DNA of 38,616 nt from Roseomonas sp. 18066 (GCF_902706185.1 NZ_CACSJM010000046.1:1-38616), one strand, 5' to 3'. Shown: positions 25,261 to 37,481, counted from the stretch's first letter. The notes: a model not told the origin generated them from the letters alone. Program-made: numbers and translations.

Positions 25261-27480
25261 TCAGCCCTCCATCGGGGTCAGCACGATCGTGGACAGGCCG
25301 GGCAGCTGCAGGTCGAGCGCATCCGCCAGCCCATGCGAGGCCGTCCCGGCCGCATGCACCATGCCGCCATTGCCGTTGTTGGCGCCACCATAGATGGCCG
25401 CGTCCGAGTTGAAGATTTCTTTCCAGGACCCGCCCAGCGGCACGCCGACGCGATAGCCCTGGCGCAGCACCGGCGTCATGTTGCAGATGACCAGCGCCGG
25501 CGCGGTGCCGTCCGGCCCCAGGCGCAGATAGGCAAAAACGCTGTTCTGGCGGTCGTCGAGCACGACCCAGCGGAAGCCGCCCTCGTCGCAATCACGGGCA
25601 TGCAGCGCCGGGATGTCGCGGTAGAGGCGGTTGAGGTCGCGCACCAGCCGCTGGATGCCGGCATGCGGCGCCTGGTCCAGCAGGTGCCAGTCCAGCGAGC
25701 GGTCGTGGTTCCATTCCCGGTGCTGGGCGATCTCGCAGCCCATGAACAGCAGCTTCTTGCCCGGATGGGTCCACATGAAGCCGAGATAGGCGCGCAGATT
25801 GGCGAATTTCTGCCACTCGTCGCCCGGCATCTTGCCGATCAGCGAGCCCTTGCCGTGCACCACCTCGTCATGGCTGATCGGCAGCATGAAGCGCTCGGAG
25901 AAGGCATAGACCAGGCCAAAGGCGATGCCGTCATGGTGGAACTGCCGGAAGATCGGCGCCATCTCGATATAGTGCAGGGTGTCGTGCATCCACCCCATGT
26001 TCCACTTGAAGTCGAAGCCGAGGCCCCCTTCGGCGGCGCGCCGTGTGACGCCGGGGAAGGCGGTGCTCTCCTCGGCGATCAGCAGCTTGCCGGGGCAGCG
26101 CTCCTCGATGATCGCCGACAGCTCCTGCAGGAAGGAGATGCTCTCCAGGTTCTCGCGGCCGCCATGGATGTTGGGCACCCATTCATCGTGCTTGCGGCTG
26201 TAGTCGCGGTACAGCATCGAGGCCACGGCATCGACGCGCAGCGCATCGACGCCATAGGTCTCCAGCCAGTGCAGGGCGCTGCCGATCAGGAAGTTGCGCA
26301 CCTCCCGCCGGCCCAGGTTGAAGATCAGCGTGTTCCAGTCCTGGTGGAAGCCCTCGCGCGGATCGGCATGCTCGTAGAGCGCGGTGCCGTCGAAGCGGGC
26401 CAGGCCATGGCTGTCGGTCGGGAAATGCGCCGGCACCCAGTCGAGGATGACGCCGATCCCCGCCTCGTGGAAACGCTCCACCAGCCGGGCGAAATGCTCG
26501 GGCGGGCCGAGCGCCGCCTGCGGCGCGTATTGCCCGAGCGGCTGGTAGCCCCAGGACCCGCCGAAGGGATGCACCATCACCGGCAGGAACTCGACATGGG
26601 AGAAGCCCATGCCGGCGACATAGGGGATCAGCCGGTCGCCGAGCTCCTCCCAGGACAGCTCGCGATTGCCGTCGCCGCGCATCCAGGACCCGGCATGCAC
26701 CTCGTAGACGGAAATCGGCTGGCTGGCCGCGGCGGCAGCGGGCGCCGGCAGCGGCGCCGGCGGGCGGAAGCCGGCCGTGTCGGCGACGATCGAGCCGGTG
26801 GCCGGCGCCACCTCCGCCTGCCAGGCGAAGGGGTCGGCCTTCAGCGGCAGCACCGCGCCGTTCGGGTCGAGCACCTCGTATTTGTACAGCGTGCCCGGGC
26901 CGATGCCGGGCAGGAAGATTTCCCAGATGCCGGGGCCGTGGCGCAGCCGCATCGGGTTGCGCCGCCCGTCCCAGCCATTGAAGTCGCCGACCACCGAGAC
27001 GCGCCGGGCATTCGGCGCCCAGATCGCGAAGCGGGTGCCCTCGACGCCCTCGACCTGCATCGGATGCGCGCCCAGCGTGCGGCCGATGTCGCGATGCGCG
27101 CCCTCGCCCAGCAGATGCAGGTCGAGCTCGCCCAGCAGCGGGCCGAAGCCATAGGCATCGGCCGTCTCCTGCACCGCGCCATCGCCCCAGTCGATGCGCA
27201 GGGTGTAGGCGGCGGCCCCGGGCAGGGCGCCTTCGAACAGCCCGGCGGCATGGGTCTGCCCCAGCGGCGCGACGCCGGCATCGGTGACCGCGGCCACCGC
27301 CTTGGCCCCCGGCAGCAGCACCCGCAGCCAGGTGCCGCCGTCAGGCCCCGGCTGCGGCCCGAGCAGGGCGAAGGGGTCGCCGTGACGCCCCTCCACCAGC
27401 GCCGCCACCGCCTCCGGCGGCAGGGTCGCGGGCGCCAGCTTCAGGGGCGGCGGGATGGCCGGCTGGTTCGGATTGGCCAT
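25261..27480 (-). CDS. glgB: 1,4-alpha-glucan branching enzyme
   Basis: A 739-residue GH13 enzyme that introduces alpha-1,6 branches into the linear glucan made by GlgE. It has a GlgB N-terminal module (~25-110) and then a CBM48 ([25 protein letters not shown], 130-160). The barrel contains [35 protein letters not shown] with nucleophile Asp, [15 protein letters not shown] with acid/base Glu, and [15 protein letters not shown]. The segment [17 protein letters not shown] is characteristic of branching enzymes. AAGGAG (27490-27495) lies at the end of treS, 9 nt from the ATG; the intergenic gap is 6 nt. The length matches GlgB of GlgE-pathway bacteria. Confidence 0.96.
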   Translation of the reverse strand: MANPNQPAIPPPLKLAPATLPPEAVAALVEGRHGDPFALLGPQPGPDGGTWLRVLLPGAKAVAAVTDAGVAPLGQTHAAGLFEGALPGAAAYTLRIDWGDGAVQETADAYGFGPLLGELDLHLLGEGAHRDIGRTLGAHPMQVEGVEGTRFAIWAPNARRVSVVGDFNGWDGRRNPMRLRHGPGIWEIFLPGIGPGTLYKYEVLDPNGAVLPLKADPFAWQAEVAPATGSIVADTAGFRPPAPLPAPAAAAASQPISVYEVHAGSWMRGDGNRELSWEELGDRLIPYVAGMGFSHVEFLPVMVHPFGGSWGYQPLGQYAPQAALGPPEHFARLVERFHEAGIGVILDWVPAHFPTDSHGLARFDGTALYEHADPREGFHQDWNTLIFNLGRREVRNFLIGSALHWLETYGVDALRVDAVASMLYRDYSRKHDEWVPNIHGGRENLESISFLQELSAIIEERCPGKLLIAEESTAFPGVTRRAAEGGLGFDFKWNMGWMHDTLHYIEMAPIFRQFHHDGIAFGLVYAFSERFMLPISHDEVVHGKGSLIGKMPGDEWQKFANLRAYLGFMWTHPGKKLLFMGCEIAQHREWNHDRSLDWHLLDQAPHAGIQRLVRDLNRLYRDIPALHARDCDEGGFRWVVLDDRQNSVFAYLRLGPDGTAPALVICNMTPVLRQGYRVGVPLGGSWKEIFNSDAAIYGGANNGNGGMVHAAGTASHGLADALDLQLPGLSTIVLTPMEG

Positions 27481-27486
27481 GCCTCG

Positions 27487-30831
<3,345 letters not shown>

Positions 30832-30834
30832 GGA

Positions 30835-33800
30835 TCAGGCCTTGTCGGCGGCGCTGAGGCGCCAGATGGCGAAGGGCATCGCGTGCGGGTCGAGGCGGAG
30901 CGGGCGGTGCGTGCCCTCCCAGCGTTCCTCGCCGCCCGCGACCAGGTTCTCGGCGCGGAAGGGGCCGCCGGGCGGCAGCTCCAGATGCGTCTCCAGCGGC
31001 TGGTTCGGGTCCATCGAGATCGCCACCAGCACCGTGTTCTCGCCCTCCGCCGTGGTCTTGACGAAGGCCAGGATGCCATCGTGGTTGCTGCGGAGGAAGG
31101 TGGTGCCGAGATGCGTGTGCAGCGCCGGATTCTCCTGGCGGAGGCGGTTCAGCATCGTGATCTCGGGGATGATGTTGCCGGGCCGGTCATAGTCCCAGAC
31201 GCGGATCTCGTATTTCTCGCTGTCGAGATATTCTTCCTTGCCCGGGGCCAGCGGCTGCGCCTCGCAAAGCTCGAAGCCGTTATAGACGCCCCACAGCCCG
31301 GACAGCGTCGCCGCCAGCCCCGCGCGGATCAGATGGCCCGGCCGGCCGGTGGTCTGCAGGAAGACCGGGTTGATGTCGGGCGTGTTGACGAAGAAATGCG
31401 GGCGGAAGAAGTCGCTGACCGGCGCCCTGTTCAGCTCCTCCAGGTATTCGCGCATCTCCCAGGCCGAGTTCCGCCAGGTGAAGTAGGTGTAGCTTTGCGA
31501 GAAGCCGACCTTGGCCAGGCGATACATCACCTTCGGCCGGGTGAAGGCTTCCGACAGGAACACCGCGTCGGGGGCGCGGGCGCGCACCTCGCCGATCATC
31601 CATTCCCAGAAGGGCAGCGGCTTGGTGTGCGGGTTGTCGACGCGGAACAGCCGGATGCCGTGCTGCACCCAGAACAGCACCGCGTCGCGCAGCGCCAGCC
31701 ACAGCGCGGGGACGGCGCCCGGCGCGTAGAACTCGACGTTGACGATGTCCTCGTATTTCTTCGGCGGGTTCTCGGCGTAGCGGATGCTGCCATCCGGCCG
31801 CCAGGTGAACCATTCGGGATGCTCGCGCAGCCAGGGATGGTCGGGCGAGCACTGGATGGCGAAGTCCAGCGCCAGCTCCAGCCCCTGCTCGGCGGCGGCG
31901 CCGATCAGCCGGCGGAAATCCTCGAAGGAGCCGAGCTCGGGATGCAGCGCGTCATGCCCGCCCTCGGCGCTGCCGATGGCATAGGGGCTGCCGGGATCGG
32001 TCTCCGACGGCGTCAGCGTGTTGTTGGGGCCCTTGCGGTTCTTCTTGCCGATCGGATGGATCGGCGGGAAGTACAGCACGTCGAAGCCCATCGCCTTGAC
32101 CCGCGGCAGCGTCTTGATGACGTCGTCGAAAGTGCCGTGGCGGTGCGCGTCGCCGCTCTGCGAGCGGGGGAAGATCTCGTACCAGGCGGAGAAGCCGGCG
32201 GCGCGGCGCTCGGCATCCAGCGGATAGTCCGGCGTCTGCAGCCGGTGCGGCTTGGCATCCGCCTCGCGCATCAGGTCGCGCAGCGGGACCGATAGGAAGG
32301 TCTCGACCGCCTCGGCATCGGCCAGCCCCGGCAGCGTGTCGATCAGGCCCTGCAGCGCCGCGCGGCGATCGCCCTTCAGCGCCGTCAGCGCGGCCTCGAG
32401 CTGCGCCAGCCCCTCGCGCCGCTCCAGCGACACCGGCACGCCGGCGGCCTGCTTCTTGCCGATCTCGTCGCGGAATTCCTCGAAATGATCGACCCAGGCC
32501 TCGACGGCATAGACATGTCGGCCGACCCGCTCGGGCAGGAAATGCGCCACCCAGATGTCGTTGACCTTGTGCGCCATCGGCGCGACGCGCCAGGCCGCCT
32601 CGTCGACGGGCCGCCAGAGCAGCCGGGCGGCGAGCTTGCCATGGCCATCGGTGAAGATGTCGGCGGTGACCTCGACCGCCTGGCCGACCGCGCGCTTGAC
32701 GGCGAAGCGGCCATCATCGACGGCGGGCTTCACCGCCTCGATGGCGATGCGCGGCGCCGCGGTGGCGGCGGCCACGGAGGCGGCATCGGCAGGCAGCGGC
32801 GCCTGCACCGGGGCGGCTTCCAGGATGGTCATGCAGCGCGTCTCTCCGGGGCCGAGCGCCAGCCCCCCTTGGGTCAGGGTGTCGGGCGGCAGCGCCCCCG
32901 GGCGGTCGAGCAGCCCCAGCGCCTGGCCGGCGGAAACCCGCGCCGGCCGCAGCAGCGAGGCATTGGTGACGATCAGCGTCCGGCCGGCCGCGGCCTCGCG
33001 CAGGATGGCCAGCGGGGCGCCCGGCGCCGACAGCCGGCGCGGCGGCGCGGCGCTGCGCAGCAGCGGGTCGGCGGCGCGCTGCGCATTGGCGGCGCGGACC
33101 GCCTCGGTCAGGTCCAGCCGCGGCGACGCCGCCAGGGCGGCGAACTGCGCGGCCTGCTGCGTCCCGGCGCCGGCCCGGTGCAGGGCGCCGAACTCGAAGC
33201 CCATCGGCATCAGCCAGGACCGTCCGGTGGCGGCGGCGAAATCCAGCGCCCGGCGTGCCTCGCGCCGCGCCAGCTTGCGGTCGGTGTGGCGCGCCGCCAG
33301 CCGCGGCCCGAAGGGGTCTTCCGGCGCCATCACCAGCGGCGCGATGGCCGCCAGCCGCGCGGTTTCCTCCGACCACCAGCCGGCCGAGAAATCCCACCAA
33401 GGCAGCGAGGGGGCGACCAGGTCGAAGCCCGCCCCCTGCAGCCCGGCCGGGCCGGAGCCCGGCGTCCAGGCGATGAAGACAAGCCCGGGATGCCGCTCGC
33501 GCAGCGCCGCGATGCGCCGCGCCAGGAAGCCCGGCGGCGCCGCGCCGGGGTCGAGGCAGCGGAAGCCGGCGATGCCGGCCCCGGCCCAGGCGGCCAGCTG
33601 CTCCTGCCACCACAGGCCCAGGCCCTCCGGCAGCGGGCTGGCCAGGCGGGCGGCGGCCTCCATCCCGGCCGGCCGGCGCGGGTCGGGCGGCAGGCCCGCT
33701 TGCGCCTGCTGCCATTCGCCGCGCTGGCGCAGCGGCACGGCGTCGCGGGCCAGCCGCAGCGGCGCCCAGTCTAGCAGGGTGGCCAGGCCGGCGGCGCGGC

Positions 33801-34041
33801 CGGCCTCGGCGATGCGGCGCAGCCCGGCCAGGGCGTCACCGCCGCCCAGCGCGGCATGCAGCCGGCCGGGGTCGCGCAGCAGCGCCTGCAACCCTTCGGC
33901 GGTGGCGAAGGGCGATGCCAGGCAGATGGCGTCGAAGCCCAGCCCGGCGATCCGCTCGAGCTGCGCCGGCCATCCGTCCAGCGGCCCGGCTGCCAGCGGG
34001 TTCAGGTGGTAGATGGCGTGCGGGGGAGCGACGTCGGGCAA
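30835..34041 (-). CDS. glgE: Maltosyltransferase GlgE with an extra N-terminal pseudo-GH13 domain
   Basis: Transfers maltose from alpha-maltose-1-phosphate to the non-reducing end of alpha-1,4-glucan. At 1068 residues it is far longer than the usual 650-700. Residues ~430-1068 are classic GlgE: IAIEAVKPAVDDGRFAVKR, GFSAWYEIFPRSQSG, FDVLYFPPIHPIGKKNRKGPNN, LFRVDNPHTKPLPFWEW with nucleophile Asp802, and VFLSEAFTRPKVMY with acid/base Glu831. Residues 1-~410 resemble another GH13 barrel (YHLNPLAAGPLDGWPAQLERIAGLGFDAI..., PRLDLTEAVRAANAQR) but the nucleophile position in GFRCLDPG is Leu163 and no acid/base Glu is seen in FIAWTPG. The start is TTG 34041, ten bases after AAGGA; no ATG precedes the conserved region. 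It is the first gene of the operon. Confidence 0.94.
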   Translation of the reverse strand: MPDVAPPHAIYHLNPLAAGPLDGWPAQLERIAGLGFDAICLASPFATAEGLQALLRDPGRLHAALGGGDALAGLRRIAEAGRAAGLATLLDWAPLRLARDAVPLRQRGEWQQAQAGLPPDPRRPAGMEAAARLASPLPEGLGLWWQEQLAAWAGAGIAGFRCLDPGAAPPGFLARRIAALRERHPGLVFIAWTPGSGPAGLQGAGFDLVAPSLPWWDFSAGWWSEETARLAAIAPLVMAPEDPFGPRLAARHTDRKLARREARRALDFAAATGRSWLMPMGFEFGALHRAGAGTQQAAQFAALAASPRLDLTEAVRAANAQRAADPLLRSAAPPRRLSAPGAPLAILREAAAGRTLIVTNASLLRPARVSAGQALGLLDRPGALPPDTLTQGGLALGPGETRCMTILEAAPVQAPLPADAASVAAATAAPRIAIEAVKPAVDDGRFAVKRAVGQAVEVTADIFTDGHGKLAARLLWRPVDEAAWRVAPMAHKVNDIWVAHFLPERVGRHVYAVEAWVDHFEEFRDEIGKKQAAGVPVSLERREGLAQLEAALTALKGDRRAALQGLIDTLPGLADAEAVETFLSVPLRDLMREADAKPHRLQTPDYPLDAERRAAGFSAWYEIFPRSQSGDAHRHGTFDDVIKTLPRVKAMGFDVLYFPPIHPIGKKNRKGPNNTLTPSETDPGSPYAIGSAEGGHDALHPELGSFEDFRRLIGAAAEQGLELALDFAIQCSPDHPWLREHPEWFTWRPDGSIRYAENPPKKYEDIVNVEFYAPGAVPALWLALRDAVLFWVQHGIRLFRVDNPHTKPLPFWEWMIGEVRARAPDAVFLSEAFTRPKVMYRLAKVGFSQSYTYFTWRNSAWEMREYLEELNRAPVSDFFRPHFFVNTPDINPVFLQTTGRPGHLIRAGLAATLSGLWGVYNGFELCEAQPLAPGKEEYLDSEKYEIRVWDYDRPGNIIPEITMLNRLRQENPALHTHLGTTFLRSNHDGILAFVKTTAEGENTVLVAISMDPNQPLETHLELPPGGPFRAENLVAGGEERWEGTHRPLRLDPHAMPFAIWRLSAADKA

Positions 34042-34123
34042 GGGGGACGGATCCTTTTCGCCGAGGGGTTCTTGTCAGCCATGGGTCGGCCAGCGGGACT
34101 GCTTCGGGACCCAGGCCAGAGGA

Positions 34124-34155
34124 ACCGGACCAGGGAGGGACCGGACCGGGGAGGG
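34124..34155. repeat. 16-bp tandem repeat
   Basis: ACCGGACCAGGGAGGG and ACCGGACCGGGGAGGG are adjacent and differ at one base. The second unit overlaps the CCGGACC/GGTCCGG hairpin. It may be paired regulator sites or a slippage product; nothing distinguishes these by eye. Confidence 0.6.
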
Positions 34156-34252
34156 TCCGGGCCCATGCCCCGCTCCGGCATGGCGGGGCGGCGCGCGGCG
34201 GTGTCGCCGCCACGGGATGCAGCCCACCACCGGGGAGGGAGTCTGCCGGGCC

Positions 34253-34277
34253 AACGCTGCGATTCCGCCAAGGTTGC
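34253..34277 (-). promoter_or_regulatory. Possible EcfG-like promoter variant upstream of glgE
   Basis: On the minus strand GCAAC-N16-CGTT lies about 210 nt upstream of the glgE TTG. It differs from the EcfG consensus GGAAC-N16/17-CGTT at one base and shares that GCAAC variant with the DUF3309 upstream region. The leader would be long. Weak evidence, offered because trehalose genes are common EcfG targets in alphaproteobacteria. Confidence 0.3.
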
Positions 34278-34424
34278 GTCTCGGGCCTGGCTTTCACGGA
34301 AGGTGAGCGAAGCCCGGCCGGACCATTCCGCACGCATCCGTGCAGCGGCAGCGTGGCTAACTTCGCCGCGCGGGCGCGCGTTGGCCGGGTTCAAAAGCCG
34401 CCACAGGAAGGGCCTGCCCATGCC

Positions 34425-35696
34425 ATGTCGCCACCGGAGGCCCGCGCTGGCCGCGCGCCCATGCTGAGGCTGGTTCCGCAGGAGGATTTTCCTGGCATCC
34501 CCCTCGGCGACCCGGCGGCCGCGCCGGCCGCCCTGGCCGACCGCTTCGCCGCCACCCGCCGCTTCACCGAGCGATTGGCCGCGCCGCTGACCGAGGCGGA
34601 CCAGTGCGTGCAGTCGATGCCGGATGCCAGCCCGACCAAGTGGCACCGCGCCCATACCAGCTGGTTCTTCGAGCAGTTCCTGCTGCGGCCGCATCTGCCG
34701 GGCTACGAGCCCTTCGACCCGCTCTTCGCCTATCTGTTCAACTCCTATTACGAGCAGGCCGGGCCGCGGCATGCGCGCGTCCATCGCGGCCTGCTGACCC
34801 GGCCCTCGGCGGCCGAGGTCGGCGGCTATCGCGCCCATGTCGATGCCGGCATGGCGCGGCTGCTGGCCGGCGATCTGGCGCCCGCGGCGGCCGAGCTGGT
34901 CGAGCTCGGCCTGCAGCACGAGCAGCAGCACCAGGAGCTGCTGGTCACCGACCTGCTGCACGCCTTCTCCTTCCACCCGATGAAGCCGGCGCTGGCCCCG
35001 GACTGGCAGGAGCCGCCGGCCCTGGGCGGCCGCATGCTGAAATCGCTGGAAGGCGGCATCACCCGCATCGGCGCGCTGGAGACCGGCTTCGCCTTCGACA
35101 ACGAGCGGCCCTGCCACGACGTGCTGGTCGCCCCCTTCCGCATCGCCGACGGGCTGGTCAGCAACGGCGAATGGCTGGAATTCATCGCCGATGGCGGCTA
35201 CCGCCAGCCGCTGCTGTGGATGTCGGAGGGCTGGGGCGTCGCCCAGGCCGCCGGCTGGCAGACGCCGGAATACTGGCAGCGCGACGCCGACGACGCGCCC
35301 TGGCAGCTTTTCACCCCCGGCGGGCTGCGGCCGCTCGATCCCGCGGCGCCGGTGCGGCATGTCAGCTGGTACGAGGCCGATGCCTTCGCCCGCTGGGCCG
35401 GCAAGCGGCTGCCGACCGAGGCCGAGTGGGAGACCGCGGCGCGCCGCGGCCAGATCGAGGATGCCGGCCGCTTCGTCTGGGAATGGACCGGCTGCGCCTA
35501 CCGTCCCTATCCGGGCTTCCGCACCGCCGAGGGCGCGGTCGGCGAGTACAACGGCAAGTTCATGATCAACACCATGGTGCTGCGCGGCGGCTCGCTGGCG
35601 ACGCCGCCCGGCCATGCGCGGCTGACCTATCGCAATTTCTTTCATCCGGACAAGCGCTGGCAGTTCACCGGCCTGCGCCTGGCCGCGGAGGCCTGA
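34425..35696 (+). CDS. egtB: Ergothioneine sulfoxide synthase EgtB
   Basis: A 423-residue non-haem iron enzyme that joins hercynine to a thiol donor (gamma-glutamylcysteine or cysteine) using O2, the central step of ergothioneine synthesis. The N-terminal DinB-like domain (~35-190) holds KWHRAHTSWFFE and QHEQQHQELLVTD; His77 with His165 and His169 fit the three-histidine iron site of EgtB. The C-terminal FGE-sulfatase fold (~215-423) has HVSWYEADAFARWAGKRLPTEAEWE, FVWEWTGCAYRPYPGF, EYNGKFMINTMVLRGGS and YRNFFHPDKRWQFTGLRLA. ATG 34425 follows AGGAAGGG by 12 nt; the frame is open much further upstream but that part is intergenic repeat sequence. egtD follows 5 nt later, giving the complete two-gene core. 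No egtA or egtC is seen. Confidence 0.94.
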   Translation: MSPPEARAGRAPMLRLVPQEDFPGIPLGDPAAAPAALADRFAATRRFTERLAAPLTEADQCVQSMPDASPTKWHRAHTSWFFEQFLLRPHLPGYEPFDPLFAYLFNSYYEQAGPRHARVHRGLLTRPSAAEVGGYRAHVDAGMARLLAGDLAPAAAELVELGLQHEQQHQELLVTDLLHAFSFHPMKPALAPDWQEPPALGGRMLKSLEGGITRIGALETGFAFDNERPCHDVLVAPFRIADGLVSNGEWLEFIADGGYRQPLLWMSEGWGVAQAAGWQTPEYWQRDADDAPWQLFTPGGLRPLDPAAPVRHVSWYEADAFARWAGKRLPTEAEWETAARRGQIEDAGRFVWEWTGCAYRPYPGFRTAEGAVGEYNGKFMINTMVLRGGSLATPPGHARLTYRNFFHPDKRWQFTGLRLAAEA

Positions 35697-35701
35697 GACC
35701 G

Positions 35702-36655
35702 ATGCACCCGACCCTGAAGCTGGCGCAGGCCGCGCTCAGCGCCTTCGATCCCGTCATCGCCCAGACCGCGCTGGAGGGGCTGACGGCGCCGCGCAAGACG
35801 CTGCCGCCGCATCTGCTCTACGACCCCGAGGGCTGCCGGCTGTTCGACGCCATCACCACCCTGCCGGAATACTACGTCACCCGCACCGAGCTCGCCTTGC
35901 TGGAGCGGATCGGGCCGGAGCTTGCCTCCCTCATCGGCCCGGGCGCCTCGGTGGTGGAATACGGCGCCGGCTCGGTGACCAAGGCGGCGCTGCTGCTGGC
36001 GGCGCTGGAGAAGCCGGCCGCCTATGCGCCGCTCGACATCGCCGAGGTCGCCGTCGACGGCACCGTGCAGGCGATGCGCCAGCGCTTCCCGCAGATCGCG
36101 CTGCACCCGATCGTCGGCAACTTCATGGAGCCGGTCGCGCTGCCGCCGCTGCAGACGCCGCTGCTGGGCTTCTTCCCCGGCTCGACCATCGGCAATCTCG
36201 ACCGCCCGGCCGCCATCGCCTTCCTGGCCGCGGCGCGGCAGAGCCTGGGGCAGGGGGCGCGCTTCCTGGTCGGCGTCGACCTGCCGAAGGATCCGGCGAT
36301 CCTGGTGCCGGCCTATGACGATGCCGCCGGCGTCACCGCCGCCTTCAACCTGAACCTGCTGCGCCGGCTGAACCGCGAGGCGGCGGCCGGCTTCGACATG
36401 GACGGCTTCCGCCACGAGGCGCGCTGGAACGCGGCGCATAGCCGGATGGAGATGCATCTGTGCAGCCGCGCGGCGCAGTCGGTGCCGGTGGCCGGCCAGC
36501 CGATCCGCTTCGCCGCCGGCGAGACCATCCACACCGAGAGCAGCTACAAGCATGCCCGCGGCGCCTTCCTCGAGATGGCGCGCGCGGCGGGGTGGGAGAG
36601 CGAGGCCTGCTGGACCGATGCCGGCCAGATGTTCTCGATGCACCTGCTGCGCTGA
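35702..36655 (+). CDS. egtD: L-histidine N-alpha-methyltransferase EgtD
   Basis: A 317-residue SAM-dependent enzyme that trimethylates histidine to hercynine, the substrate of EgtB. It is a DUF2260-type methyltransferase: PRKTLPPHLLYDPEGCRLFDAITTLPEYYVTRTE (31-64), SAM-binding VVEYGAGSVTKAALLLAAL, YAPLDIAEVAV, LGFFPGSTIGNLDRPAAIAFL, YDDAAGVTAAFNLNLLRRLNRE and a C-terminal HTESSYKHARGAFLEMARAAGW that belongs to the histidine-binding lid. GGAGG (35687-35691), in the end of egtB, lies 10 nt before the ATG. The stop is followed by a strong hairpin at 36681-36708. Confidence 0.95.
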   Translation: MHPTLKLAQAALSAFDPVIAQTALEGLTAPRKTLPPHLLYDPEGCRLFDAITTLPEYYVTRTELALLERIGPELASLIGPGASVVEYGAGSVTKAALLLAALEKPAAYAPLDIAEVAVDGTVQAMRQRFPQIALHPIVGNFMEPVALPPLQTPLLGFFPGSTIGNLDRPAAIAFLAAARQSLGQGARFLVGVDLPKDPAILVPAYDDAAGVTAAFNLNLLRRLNREAAAGFDMDGFRHEARWNAAHSRMEMHLCSRAAQSVPVAGQPIRFAAGETIHTESSYKHARGAFLEMARAAGWESEACWTDAGQMFSMHLLR

Positions 36656-36680
36656 TCGCGGCGGGGCGCAGACATGGAAA

Positions 36681-36708
36681 AGGCCGGAGGGGTCGCCCCC
36701 TCCGGCCT
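36681..36708. terminator. Bidirectional terminator hairpin
   Basis: A 12-bp perfect stem AGGCCGGAGGGG/CCCCTCCGGCCT around a TCGC loop sits between the convergent stops of egtD and the DUF2383 gene. AAAA immediately to its left gives a U-run for the minus-strand transcript; the plus side has only a weak GTCTT stretch. Confidence 0.8.
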
Positions 36709-36733
36709 GTCGCGTCTTCGCCGAGCGGCAGGA

Positions 36734-37378
36734 TCAGTAGCGGCGCAGGCTGCCGCGCAGCAGCCGGGCGGTCAGCACCGAGACCGCCGTCACCGCCACC
36801 GCCGACAGGATCGGATTGGCCACCACCGGCTGGGTCAGCCGGTTGAAGCGGGCGATGAAGCCGGTGCCGAGGGTCGCCGGCAGCTGCTCGGCCACCTCGT
36901 TCTCGCCCTCGTCCAGCATGGCGGCATAGCGGTCGCGGGTGGCGCGCACCTGGCGGTGCTGGCGCTGCAGCAGCTGGCGCGCCTCGGTCGGCAGCTCGGC
37001 ATCCAGCGCCTCGTCGAAGGCGTCCTCCAGCGCGCCCTCGCCGCGGACCACCTCGCGCAGGACCCGGGCGCGGCCCTGGCCGAACAGGCTGCCCTTCAGG
37101 TCGAGGAAGACGCGGTGCGCGGCGCCCAGCGTGCTGCCGCCCTTGCGCGGCGCCTCGCCCTTCTGCCGCAGCAGCCCGTCGACCTCCTGCGCCATGCGCT
37201 CGCGCTTCTCGGCGAGCTCGGCGAATTCGATGCGCAGGAAGCGGTCCGAGGTCAGCCGGCGCCCCTGGTCGTAGCCGATGTGGCTGTCGTGCAGATAGGC
37301 GCTGAGATGGCGCAGCGCCGCCGGCTCGATGCCATCGGCGGCGGCGACCAGAGTCTCGGGTGTGCTCATCTTGTTCAT
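36734..37378 (-). CDS. DUF2383 / PA2169-family four-helix-bundle protein
   Basis: A 214-residue protein. Residues ~8-150 form amphipathic helices typical of the DUF2383 ferritin-like bundle: TLVAAADGIEPAALRHLSAYLHDSHIGYDQG, FLRIEFAELAEKRERMAQEV, RVFLDLKGSLFGQGRARVLREVVRGEGALEDAFDEAL, and LLQRQHRQVRATRDRYAAML. A single hydrophobic segment near the C-terminus (ILSAVAVTAVSVLTARLL) would anchor it in the inner membrane. The biochemical role is unknown; relatives are often induced by stress. ATG 37378 follows AGGAGG (37384-37389) by 5 nt; ATG 37369 is the alternative. An exact EcfG-type promoter lies 64 nt upstream. Confidence 0.82.
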   Translation of the reverse strand: MNKMSTPETLVAAADGIEPAALRHLSAYLHDSHIGYDQGRRLTSDRFLRIEFAELAEKRERMAQEVDGLLRQKGEAPRKGGSTLGAAHRVFLDLKGSLFGQGRARVLREVVRGEGALEDAFDEALDAELPTEARQLLQRQHRQVRATRDRYAAMLDEGENEVAEQLPATLGTGFIARFNRLTQPVVANPILSAVAVTAVSVLTARLLRGSLRRY

Positions 37379-37442
37379 CCTTGCCTCCTGTCAGGCCGCG
37401 GCGCGGGGGAATGGCCCCGCCGGTGCGGCGTCTGGGAGAAAC

Positions 37443-37467
37443 AACGCGCTAAGCCGCGGATCGTTCC
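37443..37467 (-). promoter_or_regulatory. EcfG-type (general stress sigma) promoter
   Basis: On the minus strand GGAAC (37463-37467), a 16-nt spacer, then CGTT (37443-37446) match the alphaproteobacterial EcfG/PhyR-dependent consensus GGAAC-N16/17-CGTT exactly. It faces the DUF2383 gene, 64 nt before its ATG, in the 103-bp gap after the Ku stop. Confidence 0.65.
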
Positions 37468-37481
37468 CGGCCGGCAGCGCT

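Larger units (their letters stand above)
34042..34424. other. 383-bp divergent intergenic region, repeat-rich, no gene
   Basis: This gap separates the glgE operon (minus strand) from egtB (plus strand) and must hold both promoters. I see no convincing ORF. It contains a 16-bp tandem repeat (34124-34155), a 7-bp stem CCGGACC/GGTCCGG (34141-34160), a 7-bp stem GCCCCGC/GCGGGGC with a 9-nt loop (34167-34189), and a bulged hairpin GGCTTTCAC/GTGA-gcg-AAGCC (34289-34314). A candidate EcfG-like promoter variant faces glgE. No sigma-70 promoter stands out for either direction. Confidence 0.6.

Noticed and set aside
34121..34145. GGAAC upstream of egtB as an EcfG -35 box
   Set aside because: No CGTT at 16 or 17 nt downstream.
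33915..34424. Longer start for EgtB
   Set aside because: The added frame overlaps the glgE start and the repeat-rich gap; EgtB homology begins after 34425, where a Shine-Dalgarno is present.
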